A DNA stretch of 7,840 nt, taken from positions 1 through 7,840 of the forward strand of contig JACMOJ010000476.1 in assembly GCA_014378085.1 (NCBI GenBank), in the 5' to 3' direction. Of the stretch, positions 1 through 5,762 are shown one piece after another (positions within the stretch are counted from its first letter, which is position 1; every line of letters begins with the position of its first letter). Made by a program: the position numbers and the translations under genes. The stretch is from Burkholderiales bacterium (GTDB lineage: Bacteria; Pseudomonadota; Gammaproteobacteria; Burkholderiales; Usitatibacteraceae). The notes beneath the pieces were generated by a model that made no database searches, had not been told where the DNA came from, and saw only the letters and a program-made list of their open reading frames with translations.

Positions 1-450
1 CACGGGGGGCACGTCAACAACTTTTTAGGGGATGCCATCATTGTTGTATTCGGCGCGCCGGATGACCATGAAGACTGCGCTTGGGGTGCCGTGCAAGCGG
101 CGTTTGATATGCGCGGACGGCTCGAATCTCTCAACGAACGCCGTCGCTTGCGCGGTGAAGCAGTGCTTGTGTCCGGGATCGGCATTGGCACTGGCAACGT
201 GGTCGCAGGGCAGATGGGCTCGCTGGAACGCTTCATCTATACCGTCGTGGGCGATGCGGTGAATGTGGCGTCACGGCTGGAGACGATGACCAAGAATTTT
301 GACGGCAACCCGATTTTGGTTAATAGTGAAACCGCACTGGCCATTGAGGGGCGCGAGGGAATCGAAGTGACGGCAATAGGCAAACAAGCGCTGAAAGGAA
401 AGGCACAGGAGATCGATGTGTATCGTGTCGATTGGACGTTGTTTGCGTGA
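1..450 (+). CDS. Class III adenylate/guanylate cyclase, C-terminal fragment (5' end outside window)
   Basis: The open frame runs from base 1 to a TGA at 448-450, giving 149 residues of a class III nucleotidyl cyclase catalytic domain, which would make cAMP (or cGMP) from the nucleoside triphosphate. Seen: a metal-binding segment NNFLGDAIIVVFGAP with the second metal Asp at fragment residue 11, and the downstream block YTVVGDAVNVASRLE with the transition-state Asn and Arg at about residues 88 and 92. The base-recognition position usually held by Asp is Thr (about 81), as in class IIIb enzymes. The position usually held by the substrate-selecting Lys, just before the F-x-G-D, is Asn (residue 7). 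The protein ends about 60 residues after the catalytic block, so the catalytic domain is C-terminal, as in CHASE2- or receptor-type cyclases. Any sensor part lies upstream of the window. It is the only supported gene on the plus strand and converges on the epimerase. Confidence 0.9.
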   Translation, partial: HGGHVNNFLGDAIIVVFGAPDDHEDCAWGAVQAAFDMRGRLESLNERRRLRGEAVLVSGIGIGTGNVVAGQMGSLERFIYTVVGDAVNVASRLETMTKNFDGNPILVNSETALAIEGREGIEVTAIGKQALKGKAQEIDVYRVDWTLFA

Positions 451-521
451 GTGAACGGTTGCATGGAGTGGGCGCACTCACCGGCAACCATGACCGCGAG
501 GTCTTTAGCGGTGTCATGCTG

Positions 522-571
522 CCTGATTAAGTACTAGATAAGCACTAGATAAATACTAGATAAATACTAGA
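522..571. repeat. 11-bp tandem repeat, about four copies, core ACTAGATAAAT
   Basis: The hexamer ACTAGA starts at 533, 544, 555 and 566, exactly 11 bp apart. The units read ACTAGATAAGC, ACTAGATAAAT, ACTAGATAAAT and then ACTAGACCGTA, where the repeat decays. The bases just before (TTAAGT at 527-532) are a weaker fifth phase. The array lies between the converging ends of the cyclase and the epimerase. It is AT-rich in a GC-rich setting and each unit carries a CTAG. I see no associated gene, and no U-tract that would make it a terminator. Confidence 0.85.
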
Positions 572-595
572 CCGTAAGTCGCAAGGCCGCATGGT

Positions 596-1606
596 TTACG
601 ACCTGCCGTAGTACCCGCGAAACCAATCCACAAACTTCGCCACGCCGTCTTCCACCTTGGTTTCGGGCTTAAAGCCCGTGAGCGCCTCTAACCTTTCCAC
701 ACTCGCCGCGGTGGCGTGTACGTCGCCTGGCTGAATCGGCAGCATCTCCATCTTCGCTGGCTTGCCGGTGGCCAACTCAATGGCGTGGATGTAACGCATC
801 AACTCGACGGGCTGGTTGTTACCGATATTAAAGATGCGATATGGTGCGCTGCTGGTCGCCGGCGTGGGTTTGGCGCTGGACCAACTCGCAGCGGGCGCTG
901 CCGGGCGATCAATCACGCGCATGACACCTTCAACGATATCGTCAATGTAGGTGAAATCGCGCACCATCTTGCCGTGGTTAAACACTTGAATCGTTTCACC
1001 GGCCAAGATCGCCTTAGTGAATTTGAACAGCGCCATATCCGGACGACCCCACGGCCCGTACACGGTGAAGAAGCGCAAGCCCGTCATGGGGATGCCGAAC
1101 AGATGCGCGTAACTATGCGCCATCAGTTCATTGGCTTTTTTAGTCGCGGCGTAGAGGCTCACCGGATGGTCGGTGGTTTGTGATTCATCGAACGGCAGGG
1201 TGCTATTTAAGCCATAGACGGAGCTGGTGGACGCAAATACCAAGTGACCGACCTTCTGATGGCGGCAGCCTTCCAGAATGTTCACGAAGCCTTGTAAATT
1301 GGCCTCGACGTAAACATGAGGATTGACCAGTGAGTGCCTGACGCCCGCTTGCGCGGCGAGATTCACCACCGCATCAAATGTGTGGCTGGCGAAGAGTGCT
1401 TCCATTGCAGATTTGTCAGCGATGTCGGTTTTTAGGAAAGAAAACGCCGCGTGCGGTGTGAGCTGTGCGAGGCGCGCTTCTTTGAGCGAAACGTCGTAGT
1501 AGTCGTTGAGGTTATCAACGCCGACAACGGTGTCGCCATGGGCAAGCAGGCGCTGGGAAAGGGCGTGGCCGATAAAGCCAGCAGCGCCGGTGACGAGAAT
1601 TTTCAT
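596..1606 (-). CDS. UDP-glucuronate 4-epimerase (NAD-dependent, extended SDR)
   Basis: This enzyme interconverts UDP-glucuronate and UDP-galacturonate in the cytoplasm, supplying a sugar donor for capsule, exopolysaccharide or LPS. The start chosen is the ATG at 1604-1606, giving [13 protein letters not shown] and 336 residues, the usual family length. Upstream in-frame starts would run into the vapC at 1638 and add a non-homologous tail. Seen: the Rossmann glycine motif GAAGFIG (residues 7-13), Asp31 at the end of the second strand, the Ser region ASTSSVYG (125-132), the catalytic pair Y152-x3-K156 in YAATKKANE, and the [11 protein letters not shown] segment (182-192) typical of this subfamily. 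The Pro/Ala-rich stretch at 235-254 before YRIFNIGNN is a known variable linker. No good Shine-Dalgarno sequence precedes the ATG and only 31 bp separate it from the upstream vapC stop, so it is probably read through from the TA module. No clear terminator follows. Confidence 0.93.
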   Translation of the reverse strand: MKILVTGAAGFIGHALSQRLLAHGDTVVGVDNLNDYYDVSLKEARLAQLTPHAAFSFLKTDIADKSAMEALFASHTFDAVVNLAAQAGVRHSLVNPHVYVEANLQGFVNILEGCRHQKVGHLVFASTSSVYGLNSTLPFDESQTTDHPVSLYAATKKANELMAHSYAHLFGIPMTGLRFFTVYGPWGRPDMALFKFTKAILAGETIQVFNHGKMVRDFTYIDDIVEGVMRVIDRPAAPAASWSSAKPTPATSSAPYRIFNIGNNQPVELMRYIHAIELATGKPAKMEMLPIQPGDVHATAASVERLEALTGFKPETKVEDGVAKFVDWFRGYYGRS

Positions 1607-1637
1607 CGTTGATGCGTCTTTCGAGCGGGTGGCCTGA

Positions 1638-2069
1638 TCACTGTAGGATTTCAACGTGTTTTGCAGTCGCCCCTGGTACGGCGTTAATCGGAATGTTCTG
1701 ATCAAACGTTACAAACTTGCCCTTATGCTTCAGCGCAAGCGCGAGCAGGTAGGCGTCCGTGACTTGGCGTGAACCAAGGATACGCGACCAGTCGATTGTT
1801 CTGGCGGCTAATAAGTTCACGTCATCCGCCCAGAACACATGCTCCTTCTGCGTTGTCGCTTCGGCCAGATGCGAGGCCACCCTCGCAGGCGTTGCGGCAT
1901 TGGGATAGTTGGGCTGCGAGAGGATTCGAATACAGCCGTTTTGGGTGATGGGGCAGGACGCCCAGCCGTGCCGTAAATTTGCCTCAAGCCATTGAAGTGC
2001 TACGCGATGGAAGGTGTGTTCCGAATCGAGCAGCGCGATCAACACATTCACGTCGAGAAGGGCTCTCAT
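1638..2069 (-). CDS. PIN-domain toxin, VapC-like (TIGR00028-type)
   Basis: A 143-residue PIN-domain ribonuclease, expected to cleave RNA and halt growth when its antitoxin is lost. Seen: the N-terminal strand [15 protein letters not shown] with Asp6, the helix segment [10 protein letters not shown] with Asp105, and FVTFDQN with Asp123, which are three of the acidic metal-ligand positions. The [22 protein letters not shown] block (36-57) is characteristic of the TIGR00028 PIN subgroup. There the usual second-site Glu is Gln43, as I recall for several members, so it need not mean loss of activity. The start is the ATG at 2067-2069, 22 bp after the antitoxin stop, with no obvious ribosome-binding site. 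It directly precedes the epimerase on the same strand with a 31-bp gap and no hairpin between, which suggests one transcript. Confidence 0.88.
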   Translation of the reverse strand: MRALLDVNVLIALLDSEHTFHRVALQWLEANLRHGWASCPITQNGCIRILSQPNYPNAATPARVASHLAEATTQKEHVFWADDVNLLAARTIDWSRILGSRQVTDAYLLALALKHKGKFVTFDQNIPINAVPGATAKHVEILQ

Positions 2070-2091
2070 CGCAAGAACGGCGCGCGTATGG

Positions 2092-2343
2092 CTAGACGCC
2101 GCTCAGATCACGAAGGCGGTTGATGTCTGCATTGGTGACGATCTTCCCGCCTTGCGGCAGCGCACGAAAGCCGCCAACGGACTTGGTACGTTTTGATGGA
2201 TGGGTGGATGCGGTCGATGCATCGGTAGTCAGCGCTTTCCGCAATAAACTTGATAGTGCGGCGCCTGCCGAAACCTTTTCGCGGGCGGAGATTTCCTTGA
2301 CGGCGGCGAGCACGTCGTCATCGATGTCTAGCGTTGTTCTCAT
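2092..2343 (-). CDS. Ribbon-helix-helix-type antitoxin for the adjacent PIN toxin (VapB-like)
   Basis: An 83-residue antitoxin starting at the ATG at 2341-2343. Longer in-frame starts would place coding sequence over the promoter and operator. The N-terminal MRTTLDIDDDVLAAVKEIS is the beta-strand plus helix of an RHH/CopG-like DNA-binding fold (about residues 1-37), followed by a Ser/Thr/Lys-rich linker. The C-terminal tail GFRALPQGGKIVTNADINRL (59-78) is the conserved toxin-binding end seen in antitoxins that pair with TIGR00028 PIN toxins. It should neutralise the downstream toxin and, as a dimer, repress its own promoter. A promoter and an inverted-repeat operator are visible just upstream. 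There is no strong Shine-Dalgarno sequence; GGTAGCAAC precedes the ATG. Confidence 0.88.
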   Translation of the reverse strand: MRTTLDIDDDVLAAVKEISAREKVSAGAALSSLLRKALTTDASTASTHPSKRTKSVGGFRALPQGGKIVTNADINRLRDLSGV

Positions 2344-2362
2344 GTTGCTACCTGATCCTGAA

Positions 2363-2395
2363 CTGATGCGGTGATGATATCGCATCAGCGCATCA
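2363..2395. promoter_or_regulatory. Probable autoregulatory operator of the first vapBC module
   Basis: A perfect 8-bp inverted repeat, CTGATGCG (2363-2370) and CGCATCAG (2381-2388) with a 10-bp gap, covers the -10 box. A further half-site, CGCATCA, follows immediately at 2389-2395. This is the position and shape expected of an RHH antitoxin operator; binding itself is inferred. Confidence 0.65.
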
Positions 2396-2402
2396 AATTC
2401 AA
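2374..2402 (-). promoter_or_regulatory. Sigma-70-type promoter of the first vapBC module
   Basis: Read on the minus strand, TTGAAT (2397-2402) and TATCAT (2374-2379) are separated by exactly 17 bp. Each hexamer matches the consensus at four or more positions. The -10 lies 30 bp upstream of the vapB start. The same -10 hexamer and spacing occur at the FitAB-type promoter at 5512-5540. Confidence 0.75.
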
Positions 2403-2430
2403 GAAGATGGGCTCGTAGCGCGGTTTGGCA

Positions 2431-2463
2431 TCAATCGGCGGCGCCGGTGACGAGGATTTTCAT
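2431..2463 (-). pseudogene. Relic of an epimerase start ([10 protein letters not shown] then stop)
   Basis: On the minus strand the bases from 2463 encode MKILVTGAA, then D and a TGA (2431-2433). The first 23 bases match the start of the intact epimerase (1584-1606) with one mismatch, and similarity ends abruptly upstream of that point. The relic ATG lies only 4 bp after the stop of the second vapC (2468-2470). It appears to be the old 5' end of the epimerase, or of a copy, left behind when the first vapBC module was placed between vapC and the epimerase. It is too short to make a functional protein. Confidence 0.75.
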
Positions 2464-2467
2464 GTTG

Positions 2468-2872
2468 CTACTTCGCCCAGTTCTCAACCTTCAAGCCTTT
2501 TATGCGCTTGAACTCGCTGACATTGTTTGTGACTAGGATTAATCCCTCCGCCAATGCATGGGCGGCAATCCACAGATCGTTGTCGCTGATCAACTGACCT
2601 TTGGCGCGAAGTTGCGCCTTTGCATCGCCGTATTTTTGTGCAGCACCCAGCGGCATGGGGAGTAGCGCCACAAAATCCGTGACGAGGGCAGCGACTACCG
2701 CCCGATTGTGAGCGGCGCGGGCGCTTTTTGCCGCCCCGTACAGAAGCTCACCGTAGGTGATGACTGAAATGGCGAGATCCCCAGCTGGGATTTCCGCCAT
2801 GCGCTTGCTGATCTGCTGGTGTCGGCCGTTTGCGAAATAAATGCAAATGTTGGTATCGAGTAGATACCGCAT
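2468..2872 (-). CDS. vapC: PIN-domain toxin VapC (MvpT-like)
   Basis: A 134-residue VapC ribonuclease; enterobacterial and Shigella relatives cleave initiator tRNA. Seen: MRYLLDTNICIYF with Asp6, ITYGELLYGA with Glu42, SDNDLWIAAHALA with Asp99, and LVTNNVSEF with the C-terminal polar pair near residue 117. This is a complete PIN active site at the family's usual length. Its ATG (2870-2872) overlaps the antitoxin TGA (2872-2874) by one base as TGATG, which points to translational coupling. The stop is 4 bp from the ATG of the epimerase relic at 2463, so this toxin was probably once directly upstream of a full epimerase gene. Confidence 0.93.
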   Translation of the reverse strand: MRYLLDTNICIYFANGRHQQISKRMAEIPAGDLAISVITYGELLYGAAKSARAAHNRAVVAALVTDFVALLPMPLGAAQKYGDAKAQLRAKGQLISDNDLWIAAHALAEGLILVTNNVSEFKRIKGLKVENWAK

Positions 2873-3102
2873 CAGAAATTTTCGCGTTCGGTTGGTTTTG
2901 ATAGGTCGCGACCATCAACCATGAACTCACCTTGGAGCCTGCCCAGCTGCGCGATAACGTCGGCAAAGGATCGTTTTGCAGGCCGCAGAACGATGTCGTC
3001 GCCTTGGCGAAAAATATCCACTTCTGAAACGTCGAGCTTGAACTCTTTCGGCAGGCGCACCGCCTGGGAGTTACCGCTCATAAAGACTTTGGCTGTGCGC
3101 AT
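2872..3102 (-). CDS. vapB: AbrB/SpoVT-type antitoxin VapB (MvpA-like)
   Basis: A 76-residue antitoxin. The start at the ATG (3100-3102) gives MRTAKVFMSGNSQAVRLPKE, the hallmark N-terminus of the swapped-hairpin AbrB DNA-binding fold in VapB/MvpA proteins (about residues 1-45). The C-terminal tail (46-76), with DLSKPTERENF, would wrap into the toxin groove. A good Shine-Dalgarno sequence, AGAGGG, lies about 8 bp before this ATG, which supports it over the much longer upstream open frame through repeat DNA. It is coupled to vapC by the one-base stop/start overlap, and an operator-like palindrome lies just upstream. Confidence 0.93.
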   Translation of the reverse strand: MRTAKVFMSGNSQAVRLPKEFKLDVSEVDIFRQGDDIVLRPAKRSFADVIAQLGRLQGEFMVDGRDLSKPTERENF

Positions 3103-3127
3103 GATGGTCACCCTCTTGAGGAAATGG

Positions 3128-3146
3128 ATATACGGTGAGTATATAC
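3128..3146. promoter_or_regulatory. Operator/-10 region of the vapBC (AbrB-type) module
   Basis: The arms ATATAC (3128-3133) and GTATAT (3139-3144) form a perfect 6-bp inverted repeat with a 5-bp gap. Read on the minus strand it contains TATACT (3138-3143), a good -10 box 35 bp before the vapB start. No convincing -35 sits 16-18 bp upstream. The overlap of palindrome and -10 fits autorepression by VapBC. Confidence 0.6.
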
Positions 3147-3187
3147 AACTTGGCCGTTCCCGCAGACTGTCGGCGCAGCGTCGGGGC

Positions 3188-3291
3188 GAATGCTTAGCGT
3201 CAATCTCAAAACTGTCGTCCCGGATGAGCATAGCGATAGTCCGGGATCCAATTTTGGTGGTGGAAGGAAACGACGAAATTGGGCCCCTGCC
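3188..3291. repeat. Interspersed intergenic repeat, block A, first part
   Basis: Bases 3205-3236 match 6965-6996 at 31 of 32 positions (CTCAAAACTGTC, then CCCGGATGAGCATAGCGA). Bases 3266-3291 match 7062-7087 at 24 of 26 (CGACGAAATT, then GGCCCCTGCC). The middles differ in length. TCCCGGA and TCCGGGA around 3218 and 3241 can form a small hairpin. No protein-coding signal was seen. Confidence 0.85.
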
Positions 3292-3293
3292 CG

Positions 3294-3380
3294 GCGCAAC
3301 CCTTGTGGTTGTCCGCAGGAGCGACAGCTTAGACATCGCCTCTAATCCGTCGTCCCAACACACAACCACAAGGGTTGCGC
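3294..3380. repeat. Interspersed repeat, block A, second part, bounded by a perfect 19-bp inverted repeat
   Basis: GCGCAACCCTTGTGGTTGT (3294-3312) and its exact reverse complement (3362-3380) bound a 49-bp interior. The left arm and the interior up to 3356 align without gaps to 6919-6981 (GCGACAGCTTAG, then GTCRTCCC). The interior's right half and the right arm align without gaps to 5591-5626. It lies between the vapBC promoter and galE's terminator. It may be a small non-autonomous repeat element or a folded-RNA element. Confidence 0.8.
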
Positions 3381-3471
3381 AGGGACGGGAGGGGGCGACG
3401 CTAGCGCAAGCCAAGATACCCGCTGCGCAGCAACCCGATGAAGCTGCCTCCTGAGAAAGCCACTACCCCCA

Positions 3472-3616
3472 CCCAACCTCCCCCTGCGTTCGCAAGGGGA
3501 GGGGTTGATCGAGGCTCCGCCAAGCAGCGCCGCTCAAAGACAGCACCTCCCGCCACCCACATTCGGCTCCTCCACCCGGCGACGGGGGAGGTTGGGAGGG
3601 GGGCGCTGCCTGCGAC
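3472..3616. repeat. GC-rich palindromic intergenic repeat
   Basis: CCCAACCTCCCCC (3472-3484) and its exact reverse complement (3584-3596) form a 13-bp stem. A local hairpin with a TT loop (CCCCTGCG, CGCAAGGGG) lies at 3481-3499. Bases 3556-3587 match 5659-5690 at 29 of 32, and GGTTGGGAGGGGGGCG follows in both places. The open frames across it are low-complexity Pro/Gly-rich translations and are not convincing genes. Between 3147 and 3620 I see only repeats. Confidence 0.8.
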
Positions 3617-3620
3617 CTAG

Positions 3621-3703
3621 CGAAACCAAAAAAAGCAAAAACCCTAGCAACCACAGGCATCTCCAGCTAAAAGGCTGTGAAAAGCGCCGTATTTGCTAGG
3701 GTT
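3621..3703 (-). terminator. Rho-independent terminator of galE
   Basis: Read on the minus strand, AACCCTAGCAA (3693-3703) pairs perfectly with TTGCTAGGGTT (3640-3650). A nested CACAG/CTGTG stem sits inside. The stem is followed by a T-rich tract, TTTTTGCTTTTTTTGG. It begins 50 bp after the galE stop, so it closes the fitAB-galE transcription unit. Confidence 0.85.
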
Positions 3704-3752
3704 AAGACTCAACGAAATGCCAAGTGAAAACCGCGCAACCCGCTGTTAGCCC

Positions 3753-4793
3753 CTACGTACGATACCCCCGCGGATTCAGCTTCTGCCAAAGCCACGAATC
3801 GCGGCACATGTCTTCCAACGAGCGTGTGGCCTTCCAGCCGAGCGTCTTTTCCGCGTACGACGCATCAGCCCAGTACGCTGGCACGTCACCGGGACGGCGC
3901 GCAACAAATTGGTGTGGGATGGGCATGCCATTGACGCGTGAAAAGGTATTCACGACATCCAGCACACTATGGCCACGTGAGGTGCCGAGATTCGCGATGA
4001 GTAGCGGCGCAGCGTCATCGGCATCGAAGTAACGCAAGGCGGCTAAGTGCCCCTCCGCTAAATCCATTACGTGGATGTAATCACGCTCACCCGTGCCATC
4101 GGCAGTCGGGTAATCTTTACCAAAAATACTCAGCGTCTTCAGCCGACCACTCGCTACCTGGCACACAAATGGCATCAGGTTATTCGGAATACCGGCGGGG
4201 TCTTCACCGATCATGCCGCTCGGGTGTGCGCCGACCGGATTGAAGTAACGCAGCAACGCCACACGCCAAGCGGGGTCGGCGCTGTTGAGATCAGTGAGAT
4301 CGGTAAGGATCGCTTCGACCATCGCCTTAGATTTGCCATACGGGCTCGCGGGGCGGAAGGGTGCTGACTCGGGAATCGGGGAACAATCCGGCTCGCCGTA
4401 GACGGTGGCGCTGGAGCTAAAGACGATCGTCTTCACACCAGCCTTCGCCATCGCGGTCAGGAGGGTGGTGGTGCCACACACGTTGTTATCGTAATACCGC
4501 AGCGGCTCGCGCACCGATTCACCTACCGCCTTCAAGCCAGCGAAATGAATGACCGCTGAAATTTCGTGCGCGGCAAACAAAGCATCGAGGCATGCGGCAT
4601 CACGCACATCGCCTTCCACAAAGTGTGGGCGTTGGCCGGTGATGTGAGCAACACGATTGAGCACTGCAGGGTGGCTATTCACCAAGCTATCGAGGACGAT
4701 ACATTCATAACCCGCCGTGATGAGCTCCACCACGGTGTGGGAGCCGATGAAGCCGGTACCGCCAGTGATGAGGATTGTTTGCATATGTTTCAT
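3753..4793 (-). CDS. galE: UDP-glucose 4-epimerase
   Basis: Interconverts UDP-glucose and UDP-galactose with bound NAD, the last Leloir step, and supplies UDP-galactose for surface polysaccharide. At 346 residues it fits the family (about 338). Seen: GGTGFIGSHT (11-20) for NAD binding, VIHFAGLKAVGES (81-93), SSSATVYG (126-133), the catalytic Y152-x3-K156 in SPYGKSKAMVE, and the GalE hallmark RYFNPVGAHPSGMIGEDP (182-199) followed by GIPNNLMP. There are two candidate starts: the ATG at 4791-4793 used here, or the ATG three codons later (4782-4784), which gives MQTILITGG and aligns better with the family. Neither has a strong Shine-Dalgarno sequence. The FitB-type toxin ends 43 bp upstream with no terminator between, so galE is probably co-transcribed with the TA module and stopped by the terminator at 3621-3703. 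Confidence 0.96.
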   Translation of the reverse strand: MKHMQTILITGGTGFIGSHTVVELITAGYECIVLDSLVNSHPAVLNRVAHITGQRPHFVEGDVRDAACLDALFAAHEISAVIHFAGLKAVGESVREPLRYYDNNVCGTTTLLTAMAKAGVKTIVFSSSATVYGEPDCSPIPESAPFRPASPYGKSKAMVEAILTDLTDLNSADPAWRVALLRYFNPVGAHPSGMIGEDPAGIPNNLMPFVCQVASGRLKTLSIFGKDYPTADGTGERDYIHVMDLAEGHLAALRYFDADDAAPLLIANLGTSRGHSVLDVVNTFSRVNGMPIPHQFVARRPGDVPAYWADASYAEKTLGWKATRSLEDMCRDSWLWQKLNPRGYRT

Positions 4794-4836
4794 TGAATTG
4801 GCTCAGCTGGTTGCGATAGAGAGCCTGTCCCACTAC

Positions 4837-5253
4837 TCATTCCCACGGGTCGACAATCTTGATGCCGCAACCGTTGAAATCCCGCACGTTACGTGTGGCA
4901 AGCATGAAGCCGTTGGCGGCTGCAATGGCGGCTATTGCGCAATCGGCAAATGCAATCGAATTACCAGCGGACTTGGCGCCTACGGTCACATGTGCGAATG
5001 ACTCGCTGGCGGCGCGGTCAAACGCCAAGATCCGCCCCTCGAATATGGGCAAAACGTTGTTGCTCACAGCGTGACCTAACTCACGACGTCGTTTACCCTG
5101 CGGCAGCGCGGCAACACCCGCGAGCAGTTCCGCGACCGAGATCGTACTTAGGTAGAGAGTCTCGCTGCTTTGTCGGTCAAGCCACGCAATCACCTTGGCC
5201 GAAGGGGAGGGCTTGAGCGGTTCAGACACCACGTTGGTGTCGAGGATGATCAT
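4837..5253 (-). CDS. PIN-domain toxin, FitB/VapC-like
   Basis: A 138-residue PIN ribonuclease of the FitB/StbB type. Seen: MIILDTNVVSE with Asp5, STISVAELLAG with Glu42, SIAFADCAIAAIAAANG with Asp104, and LATRNVRDF with Asp125, giving a complete acidic site. The C-terminus IKIVDPWE matches the usual ending (GI-x-VxNPW). ATGA overlap with the antitoxin (start 5251-5253, stop 5250-5252) indicates coupling. It is the middle gene of a unit that reads antitoxin, toxin, galE. Confidence 0.94.
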   Translation of the reverse strand: MIILDTNVVSEPLKPSPSAKVIAWLDRQSSETLYLSTISVAELLAGVAALPQGKRRRELGHAVSNNVLPIFEGRILAFDRAASESFAHVTVGAKSAGNSIAFADCAIAAIAAANGFMLATRNVRDFNGCGIKIVDPWE

Positions 5254-5486
5254 GACGCGAAATCAACCTGGCGAGGAGGGCGCTTGTCACGCTTGATGTT
5301 CAACTCGATGCCACCGCTGTTGCGGCCAATGTCTGCCAATGCTGTGCCGAGGCCAAGCGCGGGCTTTACGGCACTGGCGAGAATTTCGCGGATCTCAGCC
5401 TCTGTGCTGCGGCCGTGTTGTGCCGCACGAACTTTCAAGGCCCGGTGGGTTTCTTCGGAAAGATTTCGGACGGTAATAGCCGGCAT
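5250..5486 (-). CDS. FitA-like ribbon-helix-helix antitoxin
   Basis: A 78-residue antitoxin. MPAITVRNLSEETHRALKVR and the following AAQHGRSTEAEIREIL (about residues 1-37) form an Arc/FitA-type RHH domain, in which the strand residues around TVRNL contact DNA. The C-terminal 40 residues are the toxin-binding tail. The start at the ATG (5484-5486) is preceded by GAGGAG (minus strand, 5493-5498) at 6 bp spacing, an excellent ribosome-binding site. A near-consensus promoter is just upstream. It overlaps the toxin gene as ATGA. Confidence 0.93.
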   Translation of the reverse strand: MPAITVRNLSEETHRALKVRAAQHGRSTEAEIREILASAVKPALGLGTALADIGRNSGGIELNIKRDKRPPRQVDFAS

Positions 5487-5511
5487 GGTGAACTCCTCGC
5501 AAACGAAATCG

Positions 5512-5540
5512 ATGATATCAAATTAAAGAAATGATGTCAA
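5512..5540 (-). promoter_or_regulatory. Strong sigma-70-type promoter and operator of the FitAB-type/galE unit
   Basis: On the minus strand, a perfect TTGACA (5535-5540) and TATCAT (5512-5517) are separated by 17 bp, 25 bp before the antitoxin start. The two ten-mers TTGACATCAT and TTGATATCAT (9 of 10 identical, 19 bp apart) cover the -35 and -10 regions. The second contains the palindrome TGATATCA. These are likely half-sites for antitoxin binding, so the promoter should be strong and autorepressed. Confidence 0.85.
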
Positions 5541-5568
5541 TTTATCGCTTTCGGATGCTGAGCATGCC

Positions 5569-5736
5569 GATAGCTCAGCGGCTACCCCCGATCCGTCGTC
5601 CCTGCGGACAACCACAAGGGTTGCGCCGGGTTGGGAGGTGAAGGCGATGCCGGCGTCGCCCACATTCAGCCCCTCCACCCGGCAACGGGGGGACAACCAC
5701 AAGGGTTGCGCCGGGTTGGGAGGGGGGCGATGCCCG
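5569..5736. repeat. Interspersed repeat, block B, with an internal 33-bp direct duplication
   Basis: Bases 5591-5626 align with 3345-3380. A 33-bp sequence beginning GGACAACCACAAGGGTTGCG occurs identically at 5606-5638 and 5691-5723. Bases 5659-5690 match 3556-3587. Where the GC-rich copy at 3556-3596 runs straight from ACGGGG into GGTTGGGAGG, block B has about 24 extra bases, as if part of the repeat had been copied into it. The stretch 5541-5762 carries no gene that I can support. Confidence 0.85.
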
Positions 5737-5762
5737 CACTAATCACCTCGTAAAAAAACGAA

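Noticed and set aside
533..571. CRISPR array
   Set aside because: The units are 11 bp, contiguous and have no spacers; this is a simple tandem repeat.
716..1183. 155-codon plus-strand open frame inside the epimerase
   Set aside because: It is a shadow of the well-supported minus-strand epimerase with no recognisable protein features.
1607..1705. N-terminal extension of the epimerase by 33 residues
   Set aside because: It overlaps the end of the vapC toxin, has no family similarity, and the ATG at 1604-1606 begins the conserved [13 protein letters not shown].
3103..3414. Long N-terminal extension of the AbrB-type antitoxin
   Set aside because: It would translate the promoter, the operator and repeat DNA; the ATG at 3100-3102 has a good ribosome-binding site and the family N-terminus.
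2921..3454. 177-codon plus-strand open frame across vapB and the repeats
   Set aside because: It is antisense to vapB and then runs through the repeats; there is no domain, no ribosome-binding site and biased composition.
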